Shown here piece by piece: positions 16,613 to 24,744 of a stretch of 64,000 bases of DNA. The notes under the pieces were generated by a model. The model was not told the DNA's origin, searched no databases, and was given only the letters and a program-made list of their open reading frames with translations. Location of the stretch: contig UQAZ01000007.1 of assembly GCA_900539165.1 (NCBI GenBank), positions 38,699-102,698 of the forward strand, given 5' to 3'. How positions within the stretch are numbered: the first letter of the stretch is position 1; each line of letters begins with the position of its first letter. Origin of the DNA: an uncultured Oscillospiraceae bacterium (GTDB lineage Bacteria; Bacillota; Clostridia; Oscillospirales; Acutalibacteraceae). A program made the position numbers and the translations under genes.

Positions 16613-18850
16613 TCAAAAGCTTATCTGCTGAGCATTGTCCGACGGACCGGGTAATGCGCCCGCAGCAGGCAGATTTTTTGTTCTGAATCTCCAAGCTTTT
16701 TCAAACTCACCCTCAACATATTTGTGCATAGAATCAACCTTGTGGTTTTTCTTCTGTGTCATAACAGAAACACCTATTGTGTCCTTTGAAGTCTTTGGTG
16801 TAAGAGCGCCAGTATTCAAAATGAGCATTCTGCCGCTGGATGAGGAAAGCACAAATTCGGTGTCCTCCTCGATATATTCACAACAAGCAAGCGGAGATTT
16901 CAAAGAATAAGCCTTTAACAGCTTCTTTCTGTTAGTTTTGGTCTGATAAGCGGTAATGTCAACCTTTGCAACTTTTCCGTTTTCAAAGACGAATATCATA
17001 TATCCGACATACTCCCTGATTACGCAGATATACACAACTTTTTCGTCCTGTTCCATTTCGAGCTTAGACGCAACATATGTTCCGAGCTGAGATGCTTTAC
17101 CGTCAGCAAAGTCGTCAAGCCTAGCCTTGTAAACCTGACCCTTATCGGTGAACGCTAAAAGTTCGTCTTTGTTTGAGCATTCAAATGTTTTTTCAACACA
17201 GTCGCCCTCTTTGACCTTTTGCTCACCCGACATACGCAGATTGGCAGTACGAATTTTGTTGAGATAGCCCTCTTTGGTAATAAACAAGGTTACCGGATAA
17301 TCGGGGATTTCGTCTTGCTGAGAATCGTCATACTGCTCTACCTCATAGAGAATTTGCGATTTTCTGTCGCCCGAATATTTATCGCTTACATCCTTGAGTT
17401 CGTTTACAATAATTCTCTTTTGCTTATTTTTACTGTCAAGAATACCCTGAAGCTCCTCAATCTCCGTTTTGAGAAGTTCAATATCTTTTGTTCTTTTAAG
17501 AATATACTCTCTGTTAAGATGTCTGAGTTTGATTTCAGCAACATATTCAGCCTGAACCTTGTCGATTCCGAATCCAATCATAAGGTTTGGAACAACATCG
17601 CTTTCTGCATCTGTGTTGCGAATGATGCTGATTGCCTTGTCAATATCGAGCAAAATTCTTTCAAGACCCTCAAGCAAATGAAGCTTTTCGCTCTTTTTGT
17701 TAAGAGTGAAAGATGTGCGCCTTTTTATACACTCAAGACGGAAGCTAATCCACTCCTTGAGGATGTCGCCAACGCCCAGAACACGGGGATAGCCGTTAAT
17801 CAAAATGTTGAAGTTGCAGGAGAATGTGTCCTCAAGAGGCGTCAATTTATAAAGCTTCGTCATAAGTGCGTCGGCATCTACGCCACGCTTCAAATCGAGA
17901 GTGATTCTCAAACCCTTGCGGTCGGTTTCGTCTCTGACATCCGAAAGCTCTTTAACCTTGTTTGTCTTAACAAGCTCTACAATTTTGTCGATTATAGCTT
18001 CTGAGGTGGTTGTAGGCGGAATTTCCGTAATGTCAATACAATTATACGATTTGTCATATTTGTACTTAGAACGCACTTTAACAGAGCCTCTGCCGGTTTT
18101 GTAAATCTTATCAAGCTCGTCCTTGTCATAAATGATATATCCGCCGCCGACGAAATCCGGAGCAAGCAGCGTTTCGGAAATTTCGTGGTCGGGATTTTTA
18201 ATAACGGCGATAGTGGTCTCGCAAAGCTCCTTTAAGTTAAATGAAGCAATGGAGGAAGCCATACCTACTGCAATACCTGTTGTGACATTAGCCAAAACCG
18301 ACGGAAATGTAACAGGTAAAAGCGTAGGCTCTTTCATAGAATTATCGTAATTGTCTACAAAATCAACCGTGTTTTTATTAATGTCCTCGAAAAGTTCCTT
18401 TGCAATCGGAGCAAGCTTTGCCTCTGTGTAACGAGAAGCGGCATACATCATATTTTTGCTGTAAGCCTTACCGAAGTTACCCTTTGACTCCACATAGGGG
18501 TATAAAAGGCTCTCGTTGCCTCGTGACAATCTAATCATGGTTTCGTAAATAGAAGCGTCGCCGTGAGGATTAAGCTGCATAGTTCTGCCGACAATATTTG
18601 CACTCTTAATCGTTGCTCCCTGCAAAAGCCCCATATTATACATTGTATAAAGGAGCTTTCTGTGCGATGGCTTGAATCCGTCAATCTGAGGAATAGCACG
18701 AGAAAGAATAACGCTCATTGCATAAGGCATATAGTTAAGCTTTAGGGTGTCAACAATTTTTTCATCTTTGACCGTGCCGGCATTCTTAATATGAACATTA
18801 TCAGCCAAGGAATTGTCAGGCTGATTGTCTATTTTCTTTTTTTTAGCCAT
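16613..18850 (-). CDS. Divergent type IIA topoisomerase subunit A (ParC/GyrA-like)
   Basis: A 745-residue breakage-reunion subunit. The catalytic tyrosine is Tyr141 in AASRYTEAK; the helix that contacts DNA and quinolones reads NPHGDASIYE (94-103), with Ala99 where E. coli GyrA has Ser83 and Glu103 at the Asp87 position. A coiled coil (about 400-490) and a short beta-pinwheel region follow. The body differs clearly from canonical gyrase (RTMQLNPHGD rather than a HPHGDS motif), so this is best called a topoisomerase IV-like paralogue; a separate gyrase is presumably elsewhere. It starts 11 bp after its partner subunit B on the same transcript. Confidence 0.85.
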   Translation of the reverse strand: MAKKKKIDNQPDNSLADNVHIKNAGTVKDEKIVDTLKLNYMPYAMSVILSRAIPQIDGFKPSHRKLLYTMYNMGLLQGATIKSANIVGRTMQLNPHGDASIYETMIRLSRGNESLLYPYVESKGNFGKAYSKNMMYAASRYTEAKLAPIAKELFEDINKNTVDFVDNYDNSMKEPTLLPVTFPSVLANVTTGIAVGMASSIASFNLKELCETTIAVIKNPDHEISETLLAPDFVGGGYIIYDKDELDKIYKTGRGSVKVRSKYKYDKSYNCIDITEIPPTTTSEAIIDKIVELVKTNKVKELSDVRDETDRKGLRITLDLKRGVDADALMTKLYKLTPLEDTFSCNFNILINGYPRVLGVGDILKEWISFRLECIKRRTSFTLNKKSEKLHLLEGLERILLDIDKAISIIRNTDAESDVVPNLMIGFGIDKVQAEYVAEIKLRHLNREYILKRTKDIELLKTEIEELQGILDSKNKQKRIIVNELKDVSDKYSGDRKSQILYEVEQYDDSQQDEIPDYPVTLFITKEGYLNKIRTANLRMSGEQKVKEGDCVEKTFECSNKDELLAFTDKGQVYKARLDDFADGKASQLGTYVASKLEMEQDEKVVYICVIREYVGYMIFVFENGKVAKVDITAYQTKTNRKKLLKAYSLKSPLACCEYIEEDTEFVLSSSSGRMLILNTGALTPKTSKDTIGVSVMTQKKNHKVDSMHKYVEGEFEKAWRFRTKNLPAAGALPGPSDNAQQISF

Positions 18851-18861
18851 AAAATACCTCC

Positions 18862-20844
18862 TTAGCTTACATCAGCGGCATCTATATATAGATGACCAAA
18901 GTTTGCAATATAATCCTTTCTGCCGTCAAGATTGTCGCCAAGTAAAAGGTCGAACATCTCGGCAGTAGCCATAGCGTCATCGGGAGTTACCTTGATAAGT
19001 CGCCTTGTTGCAGGATTCATTGTTGTAAGAGACATCATATCAGCCTCGTTTTCACCAAGTCCCTTTGAACGCTGAACGGTGTATTTGCTGTCGGCAAGCA
19101 GCGACTTAATTTCGTCCATTTCAATCTCGTTGTAAGCAAAATATGTTTGGTCCTTGCAGGTAACCTCGTAAAGCGGAGATTCTGCAATATACACCTTGCC
19201 CGCTTCGATAAGCTTAGGCATAAGGCGGTAAATCATAGTCAAAATAAGCGTTCTGATTTGGAAGCCGTCAACATCGGCATCGGTACAAATCATAATCTTG
19301 TTCCAACGCAGAGAATCCATATCAAACATTGATACATCCTTAGCCGCTTTGCTCTTGACCTCAACGCCGCAACCCAGAACCTTAATCAAATCGGTGATAA
19401 TATCGCTTTTGAAAATCTTGTCATAATCTGATTTAAGGCAGTTAAGAATTTTACCTCGAACAGGCATAAGAGCCTGAAAATTAGCGTCTCTCGCCTGCTT
19501 GCAGGCACCCAGAGCAGAGTCACCCTCTACAATGAAAATTTCCCTCTCGTTTACATCCTTGCTTCGGCAATCAACAAACTTTTGAATTCTGTTTGTCATA
19601 TCAACCTTTGTTTGTAAGGTTGTTTTAAGCGTTTTTCGGGTGTTCTCAGCCTTGATACGAGAACGCATATTGATTATCATTTGGTCGGCTATCTTATCGG
19701 CATCCATCTTGTTTTCGATGAAATAAACCTCTAACTGCTTTCTGAAGAAATCAGTCATTGCCTCTTGAATAAACTTGTTTGTGATAGCCTTTTTTGTCTG
19801 GTTTTCGTATGAAGTTTGGGTCGAGAATGAGGAAACGACAAAAATCACGCACTCCTCAACATCCTGTACCGTTATTTGCGAGTCACTCTTGTTAAACTTA
19901 TTGTTCTGCTTCAAATAAGCGTTAATTTGACTTACAAAGGCACTCTTAAAGGCTTTTTCGGGTGCGCCTCCGTGTTCAAGAAATGATGAGTTGTGATAAT
20001 ATTCTTTTAGCTGTCGCTTCAATGAAAAGCAAAGAGCCGCTTTAATTTTAAGCTTGTAGTCGTCCAAATCCTCACGGTCTCTGCCGACACGCTCGCACTC
20101 CCAATACTGAGGAGTGGTAAAAGCATCCTCGCCTGCAATTTCGGCAACATAGTCCTTAATACCGTTTTCGTAACAAAACTCGGTGGTTTCAAATTGGGTA
20201 GAGGTAAGCTGATTTTTGAAAACAAAGGTAATTCCATCGTTTACAATAGCCTGTCGCTTGATTGTTTCAATAAAATAATCGACAGGGACATTAATATCTG
20301 TAAATACCTTTAAGTCAGGCTTCCATCTGATTTTTGTACCCGTGTCGCCTCGTCTGCCGTACGGTTCTTTTGTAAGTCCGCCCACATTTTCACCGTGTTC
20401 AAAATGCAAGGTGTACTTAAAGCCACCCGTTTTAACTTCGGCGTCCATGTATTCCGAGGCATACTGCGTAGCGCATAAGCCTAAGCCGTTTAATCCGAGA
20501 GAAAACTCGTAGTTGTCGGAGCCGTTGTCATATTTTCCGCCTGCGTAAAGCTCGCAGAAAAGAAGCTCCCAGTTAAATTTATCTTCGTTTTTGTTATAAT
20601 CCACCGGGATACCACGACCGAAATCGTGTACCTCAACAGAACCGTCATTGTATCGGGTGATAATAATTTTTGAGCCGTAACCCTCTCTCGCCTCGTCGAT
20701 AGAGTTGGACATAATCTCAAAAATAGAATGCTCACAGCCCTCTATGCCGTCAGAGCCGAATATAACAGCAGGTCTTTTTCTTACTCTGTCTGCGCCCTTG
20801 AGCGACTTAATGCTGTCGTTGCCGTATTCTTGCTTCTTAGCCAA
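18862..20844 (-). CDS. Divergent type IIA topoisomerase subunit B (ParE/GyrB-like)
   Basis: A 660-residue ATPase/TOPRIM subunit. GHKL ATPase motifs: EIMSNSIDEAREG (usual EVVDNSIDEA; Asp to Ser), DFGRGIPV (usual DNGRGIPV) and LGLNGLGLCATQYAS. TOPRIM motifs: FIVEGDSALGACKQA, then PVRGKILN and CTDADVDGFQIRTLILT. All catalytic acids are present, so it should be active, but several near-invariant positions differ from canonical GyrB/ParE. Start is TTG 20842-20844 with GGAGG 7 nt upstream; the in-frame ATG nine codons earlier lies before the ribosome-binding site. A promoter whose -35 lies in a repeat element drives the pair. Confidence 0.85.
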   Translation of the reverse strand: MAKKQEYGNDSIKSLKGADRVRKRPAVIFGSDGIEGCEHSIFEIMSNSIDEAREGYGSKIIITRYNDGSVEVHDFGRGIPVDYNKNEDKFNWELLFCELYAGGKYDNGSDNYEFSLGLNGLGLCATQYASEYMDAEVKTGGFKYTLHFEHGENVGGLTKEPYGRRGDTGTKIRWKPDLKVFTDINVPVDYFIETIKRQAIVNDGITFVFKNQLTSTQFETTEFCYENGIKDYVAEIAGEDAFTTPQYWECERVGRDREDLDDYKLKIKAALCFSLKRQLKEYYHNSSFLEHGGAPEKAFKSAFVSQINAYLKQNNKFNKSDSQITVQDVEECVIFVVSSFSTQTSYENQTKKAITNKFIQEAMTDFFRKQLEVYFIENKMDADKIADQMIINMRSRIKAENTRKTLKTTLQTKVDMTNRIQKFVDCRSKDVNEREIFIVEGDSALGACKQARDANFQALMPVRGKILNCLKSDYDKIFKSDIITDLIKVLGCGVEVKSKAAKDVSMFDMDSLRWNKIMICTDADVDGFQIRTLILTMIYRLMPKLIEAGKVYIAESPLYEVTCKDQTYFAYNEIEMDEIKSLLADSKYTVQRSKGLGENEADMMSLTTMNPATRRLIKVTPDDAMATAEMFDLLLGDNLDGRKDYIANFGHLYIDAADVS

Positions 20845-20879
20845 GATTACCCCTCCATTATTAGTATACATACTAAATC

Positions 20880-20909
20880 ATTATACTATATATTGTTATA
20901 AAATGTCAA
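20880..20909 (-). promoter_or_regulatory. Promoter of the topoisomerase pair, -35 inside repeat element
   Basis: On the minus strand TTGACA (20904-20909) and TATAAT (20880-20885) are perfect hexamers with an 18-bp spacer, about 35 bp before the TTG start at 20844. The -35 hexamer is the very end of the truncated repeat element that follows. Confidence 0.75.
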
Positions 20910-21016
20910 GGCTTGCATTGACAGAGGGGATTTAAGGTGATAATTAAGAGAACTATTAAAACAGATATACAAATCCCTCAGTCAGCTACGCTGACAGCTC
21001 CCTTGAAAAGGGAGCC
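20904..21016 (+). repeat. Palindromic MITE-like element, copy 1
   Basis: Structure: a TGTCA...TGACA hairpin, GAGGGGATTTA, an AT-rich core (about 20933-20970), AAATCCCTCA, a GTCAGC-TAC-GCTGAC hairpin, then a CTCCC...GGGAG hairpin. The two ends are inverted versions of one another. It is present again, in opposite orientation, at 24585-24713, including the AT-rich core (AACTATT, AAACAGATAT). The left end lacks the outer GGGAG hairpin, so this copy is truncated there. No coding capacity. Confidence 0.8.
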
Positions 21017-21048
21017 ATAGAGTACCTTGATAAGGGAGGCATAAAGAA

Positions 21049-21078
21049 AAAACCGACTCAAATTAATGAATCGGTTTT
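21049..21078 (-). terminator. Terminator of the secreted-protein/peptide operon
   Basis: AAAACCGA (21049-21056) pairs with TCGGTTTT (21071-21078); on the minus strand the stem ends in TTTTTTCTTT. It lies 8 bp after the stop of the 46-residue peptide gene. Confidence 0.8.
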
Positions 21079-21085
21079 GAAAAAT

Positions 21086-21226
21086 TTAGAATGTTAATTC
21101 GTCCGAATAACCCTCTTCGTCCAAAGGCATAGTTCCACCTGATAAATAGTCTGTACCAATAGTTGTTTCAGGAGTATTAAACATAATAATTTCAATCTTT
21201 GGTGTTTCAAATTTATTCATTATCAT
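21086..21226 (-). CDS. 46-residue peptide downstream of the secreted protein
   Basis: A small reading frame with a good AGGAGG ribosome-binding site overlapping the stop region of the secreted-protein gene, starting 10 bp after that stop and followed by a terminator. The product begins MIMNKFETPKIEIIMF, continues with a Thr/Gly/Ser-rich middle (TTIGTDYLSGGT) and an acidic end (LDEEGYSDELTF). No signal peptide, membrane helix or Cys. Either ATG (21226 or 21220) could be used. The start-SD-terminator arrangement argues it is a real gene; I do not recognise a function. The leader-like first half and Ser/Thr/Gly second half recall RiPP precursors, but no modifying enzyme is visible nearby. Confidence 0.7.
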   Translation of the reverse strand: MIMNKFETPKIEIIMFNTPETTIGTDYLSGGTMPLDEEGYSDELTF

Positions 21227-21235
21227 ATAACCTCC

Positions 21236-24200
21236 TTAGTTTTGGTTTGTATCTGTGATTCCAAATTTATTTTCTATACCAAATGCCTGAGTATACTCGT
21301 CGCCATCAATGACATGTACGCCGTCTTTATCCCGGTACTTGAGATATGCCTTTGCTTTGATAGCACTGTACTTTGTGCTATCTTTTGATAAGCTAAGCGT
21401 TGCAGTATATTCATTTTCGGCAGATAATGCTCTTACTCGGAAAACTTTGCTTGTTGCAGGTCTGCCTGTCGGAAGAATAGGAATAAATGTAATACCCCAT
21501 TCAACAGGAGTGCAACCCTCAGCAAGTGAGAACTTGCAGTTAAAGCCGACATACTTGTTCTTATCATCATAAGAAGCAAATGTACCTACTGTGTTAATCT
21601 TGGTCTGCTTGCTTTCACCCTTAATAACTTTAATGACATATACTTCACTTCTTGCAGGAACATAGAATACCGTTCCGTGCATATATGCGATAATGTCCTT
21701 CGTTTCAGTAGATTTAGACAATGCATAATCTGATGTATCGTCAAGTCCGTATTTTGTTACATCAACCTTTGTGTTATAGTCTAAATTTGCTTCATTACCG
21801 CCATCAAAATGAACATTACATTTATTATCATTATACGGTGTCAATGTGGCATTAACCGTAACGCTCGAAACATTAGCACTGCCCTGAACGCTTGGCTTGT
21901 CCCAATCACCTGTTGTAAAGAACGGGAACTGCAACTTGTTTGCAGTTGAAGTTGGTAAGGTATCGCCTGCCTTTACATACTTAATATCGGAAATCCTACC
22001 GCCGACAACGAAGGTAACCTTAGTATACTTTTCGTACTCAGTCTGTACCTTGTTACAATAAGCCTTTACGGTTGCATCGCCTGTAACAACATAACTGATG
22101 CTCTGCTGTCCGTAAATTTCGCTTGTTGTGCCGTCCTTTTCTATAACATACTTATAAACATTCTGTTCGGTCTCAGGAGCAATAGTTATTTCTGTACCGT
22201 AGTTCATATCTTTATAAGATTTTCCTGCATTTGTAATCTCTTGGTCATTTTGGTCATAAACAGTAAGATTTACTGTGCCCTGTTTCTTGCGAAGCAACGA
22301 TTTAGCATATAGAACTTCAAAAGTAATATCATCAATGTCTTTTTGCGAGTGTACAGAGTTTCTGTTAGAAGCGGCAGACTTTACAACAGCATCATAATTA
22401 GAATACGAATCTTCATCATAAAGTCCAGAATTTTGAGAAATATTTTGAAATTCCACACCGACAGCATTGTTATATGCTGAAAAGTCGGGAGCATAACCGC
22501 ACAAACATACTGTTTTATAATTGCTAAAGTCATGATATTCTGTTATTTCATTTTTATTTTCGGTAAACAGATAACCGCTTGGGCTTGTAGGCCAAGAATA
22601 AGTGTATGTTGTGTGCTTTTCTTCGCTTGTTTGAACAGTTTGAGTTGGTGTATTAGTAGGTTTTTTACTATATGCTTCACTTGCATTTTTAGCAGCTACA
22701 ACCGTTTCAACGGCAGGGTCAGATGCCGACTTAAAAGTATAATTGTACTTGATGTTTTTATATGCGTCATCTACAGCCTGCACCAACGTATCTATATCGT
22801 GACCGGCTTTTTGTGCCGCCAAACCGGGACTTGAAGCGTAATCGTAAGAATTAGGGTCAAATTTTTGAAGAGCATTAATAGCTCTTGCAAAATCATTTAA
22901 CGAAGCAATATCACAGTTTGCCTTGTCTAAACTATTATATTTAGTCCTAGCTTCACTTACTTTACTAATTACCTTTTTATAATTAACAATAAAAATATTT
23001 GCAGAAGAAATAGTACCTGTAGTCTGGTCATTTGCCAAGTTGTCATGACCCGTTCTGAATGTAAAATTCAACTGAACAGATTTATAACCGGCGGTAAAAT
23101 CACCGCCTTTATATTGCAAATAGTTACCGTAATACCCGTTTTTACCTTGCTTACAAGTATAATTATTGGTTGTTCCTATTTGATCACGTTGACTTGAATT
23201 ATACATAATATATGTATAATTCATTCTGCCGTCATAACCACGCCATCTGTCATTAACGAGTTTCATATCGCTAACACCGTTTAGGTTACACCTATATGCA
23301 CTAAGAGAACCCCAACCCCAAAGAGTTGGTATAGAATATCCGGCAACAGCAAAGCCTATACCTATCTGTGGAGGAGTATCTCCATCATACAGCATTACCG
23401 AATTACCATAATAAAAATGTGCCTTGGCATACATTTTATTTTCGCTCACAGCACCGTTTAATCCGGTAACATCATATTGACCGTAAGTATATGTTGGTCC
23501 CATTTTTGAAGGTGCATACAAACAATTTTTATATGCCTTTCGATAATTCTCCACAGTATTATCATCAGAATCTCCTTCAAAAGAGCCGTAATTATTTGCT
23601 GTTTTTCTTTCAAAATTATCTAATTGTAAAATTGAATTAATATTAACAGTATCGTTAGTGAACTTCAAATTTGTGTCAGTCCAACCATGGGTGCTGTCAG
23701 GACCTGCTCCCGCTGTTTGCCCTGCTTTTTTAATTAAAAAGCATACTGTTGCAGTTTCTTTATTGTTGTTAATTGCCCACTTAACAGCCTCGGCAATATC
23801 AACAGTCAAATCTCCTGTAACTTCTGCAACTGTATCATATGAAATTATATCGGTTAAGCCATAATAAGAATTTGCTCTGCTGATATGATTTCCGTCATTT
23901 TTATCCCACACGGTATGGGAAGCAAACTTTTTCTGACCATATTGGTAGAACTCGGTGTTTTTCTTTGTGGGATAGCAAATTCTTAAACCGCAATCCTCTG
24001 TGAAACTCTCAACAGAGATATTTACAGTAAGATCTGCAGTTGAAACATTTACACCGCTGTCAATAAGCGATTTTACATTAAAGTTCATATAGGCTATATC
24101 GAAATTATCATTTTGAGCGTCATTACATAATATAGCATATTTTGTGGTTGAGCCGCTTACAGTTTTGAATCTGTTATCACCGCTACCGCTGTTATTTGTA

Positions 24201-24361
24201 AGAACGCCATACATTTTATTACCGGAACTGTCGACAGAAACACTGATAGTGGAATCACCTGCCGCTGAAGCCGATAATGCGGAGAATGGCATTGATGCAA
24301 TAATCATCAATGCTGCCAAAAGACAAGAAATTGATTTTTTGAACATTTTACCCTTCTTCAT
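21236..24361 (-). CDS. Large secreted protein of unknown function
   Basis: About 1041 residues with a clear Sec signal peptide (MKKGKMFKKSISCLLAALM..., cleavage likely after ALSASAA, about residue 34). Residues about 480-540 form an alpha-helical FIVAR-like segment (ARAINALQKFD, DTLVQAVDDAYKNI); residues about 700-900 hold beta-rich repeats reminiscent of InlB B-repeat/MucBP-like domains (VNLTVYDQNDQEI, VTFVVGGRISDIKYVKAGD). No LPxTG, dockerin or membrane anchor; the protein ends DTNQN and is presumably released or held non-covalently. ATG 24359-24361 with GAGGTG 7 nt upstream is preferred to a GTG three codons earlier. Own consensus promoter; the peptide gene follows. An adhesin or substrate-binding role is only inference. 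Confidence 0.8.
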   Translation of the reverse strand: MKKGKMFKKSISCLLAALMIIASMPFSALSASAAGDSTISVSVDSSGNKMYGVLTNNSGSGDNRFKTVSGSTTKYAILCNDAQNDNFDIAYMNFNVKSLIDSGVNVSTADLTVNISVESFTEDCGLRICYPTKKNTEFYQYGQKKFASHTVWDKNDGNHISRANSYYGLTDIISYDTVAEVTGDLTVDIAEAVKWAINNNKETATVCFLIKKAGQTAGAGPDSTHGWTDTNLKFTNDTVNINSILQLDNFERKTANNYGSFEGDSDDNTVENYRKAYKNCLYAPSKMGPTYTYGQYDVTGLNGAVSENKMYAKAHFYYGNSVMLYDGDTPPQIGIGFAVAGYSIPTLWGWGSLSAYRCNLNGVSDMKLVNDRWRGYDGRMNYTYIMYNSSQRDQIGTTNNYTCKQGKNGYYGNYLQYKGGDFTAGYKSVQLNFTFRTGHDNLANDQTTGTISSANIFIVNYKKVISKVSEARTKYNSLDKANCDIASLNDFARAINALQKFDPNSYDYASSPGLAAQKAGHDIDTLVQAVDDAYKNIKYNYTFKSASDPAVETVVAAKNASEAYSKKPTNTPTQTVQTSEEKHTTYTYSWPTSPSGYLFTENKNEITEYHDFSNYKTVCLCGYAPDFSAYNNAVGVEFQNISQNSGLYDEDSYSNYDAVVKSAASNRNSVHSQKDIDDITFEVLYAKSLLRKKQGTVNLTVYDQNDQEITNAGKSYKDMNYGTEITIAPETEQNVYKYVIEKDGTTSEIYGQQSISYVVTGDATVKAYCNKVQTEYEKYTKVTFVVGGRISDIKYVKAGDTLPTSTANKLQFPFFTTGDWDKPSVQGSANVSSVTVNATLTPYNDNKCNVHFDGGNEANLDYNTKVDVTKYGLDDTSDYALSKSTETKDIIAYMHGTVFYVPARSEVYVIKVIKGESKQTKINTVGTFASYDDKNKYVGFNCKFSLAEGCTPVEWGITFIPILPTGRPATSKVFRVRALSAENEYTATLSLSKDSTKYSAIKAKAYLKYRDKDGVHVIDGDEYTQAFGIENKFGITDTNQN

Positions 24362-24404
24362 ATTTTTCACCTCAAATAATTTTTTGTTAAATTATACCAA
24401 ATAC

Positions 24405-24433
24405 ATTATACATAATCTGTTTATATATGTCAA
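24405..24433 (-). promoter_or_regulatory. Consensus sigma-A promoter of the secreted-protein operon
   Basis: Minus-strand TTGACA (24428-24433) and TATAAT (24405-24410), both perfect, with a 17-bp spacer, about 45 bp before the ATG at 24361. Confidence 0.85.
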
Positions 24434-24524
24434 CTGTAAATTATAATATAAAAGAGCTTTCACCACGAGTACACGAACTTTCGTAACCGACAAGAAAGGC
24501 AAGCGGTGTTAAGGGCAAAAAAAG

Positions 24525-24572
24525 TGCCGATAAAACCATAGGCCCATAAGGGGCATTTTGGTTTTATCGACA
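24525..24572. repeat. Isolated hairpin in the 24362-24744 non-coding stretch
   Basis: TGCCGATAAAACCA (24525-24538) is matched in inverted form by TGGTTTTATCGACA (24559-24572), one mismatch, with a GCCCATAAGGGGC inner arm. It sits in 383 bp without a gene between the secreted-protein promoter and ftsH. The adjoining 24450-24520 stretch has no reading frame or motif I recognise. It could be part of another repeat family or a structured RNA end. Confidence 0.5.
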
Positions 24573-24584
24573 GTCTAAGGATTG

Positions 24585-24713
24585 CTTTTCAAGGGAGCTG
24601 TCAGCGTAGCTGACTGAGGGGTTGGCATATCTGTTTCAATAGTTATATTTAGTTATCAGCGTAAATCCCCTCAGTCAATGCAGAGCATTGACATCTCCCC
24701 TTGATAAGGGGAG
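24585..24713 (-). repeat. Palindromic MITE-like element, copy 2 (inverted)
   Basis: Read on the minus strand this matches copy 1: outer CTCCCC...GGGGAG hairpin, TGTCAATGC...GCATTGAC hairpin, TGAGGGGATTTA, AT-rich core with ACTATT and AAACAGATAT, CCCCTCA, GTCAGC-TAC-GCTGAC hairpin, then AGCTCCCTTGAAAAG, where it is cut short. About 60 bp (24585-24644) match the reverse complement of 20951-21010 with only a handful of differences. It lies 31 bp after the ftsH stop and its hairpins may also end ftsH transcription. Confidence 0.8.
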
Positions 24714-24744
24714 CGATGAGAATCCCTCTCTTGTTAAGGGAGAC

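Noticed and set aside
17219..18004. A 261-codon open frame on the plus strand inside the topoisomerase A gene
   Set aside because: Antisense shadow of a conserved gene; no start signal and no recognisable product.
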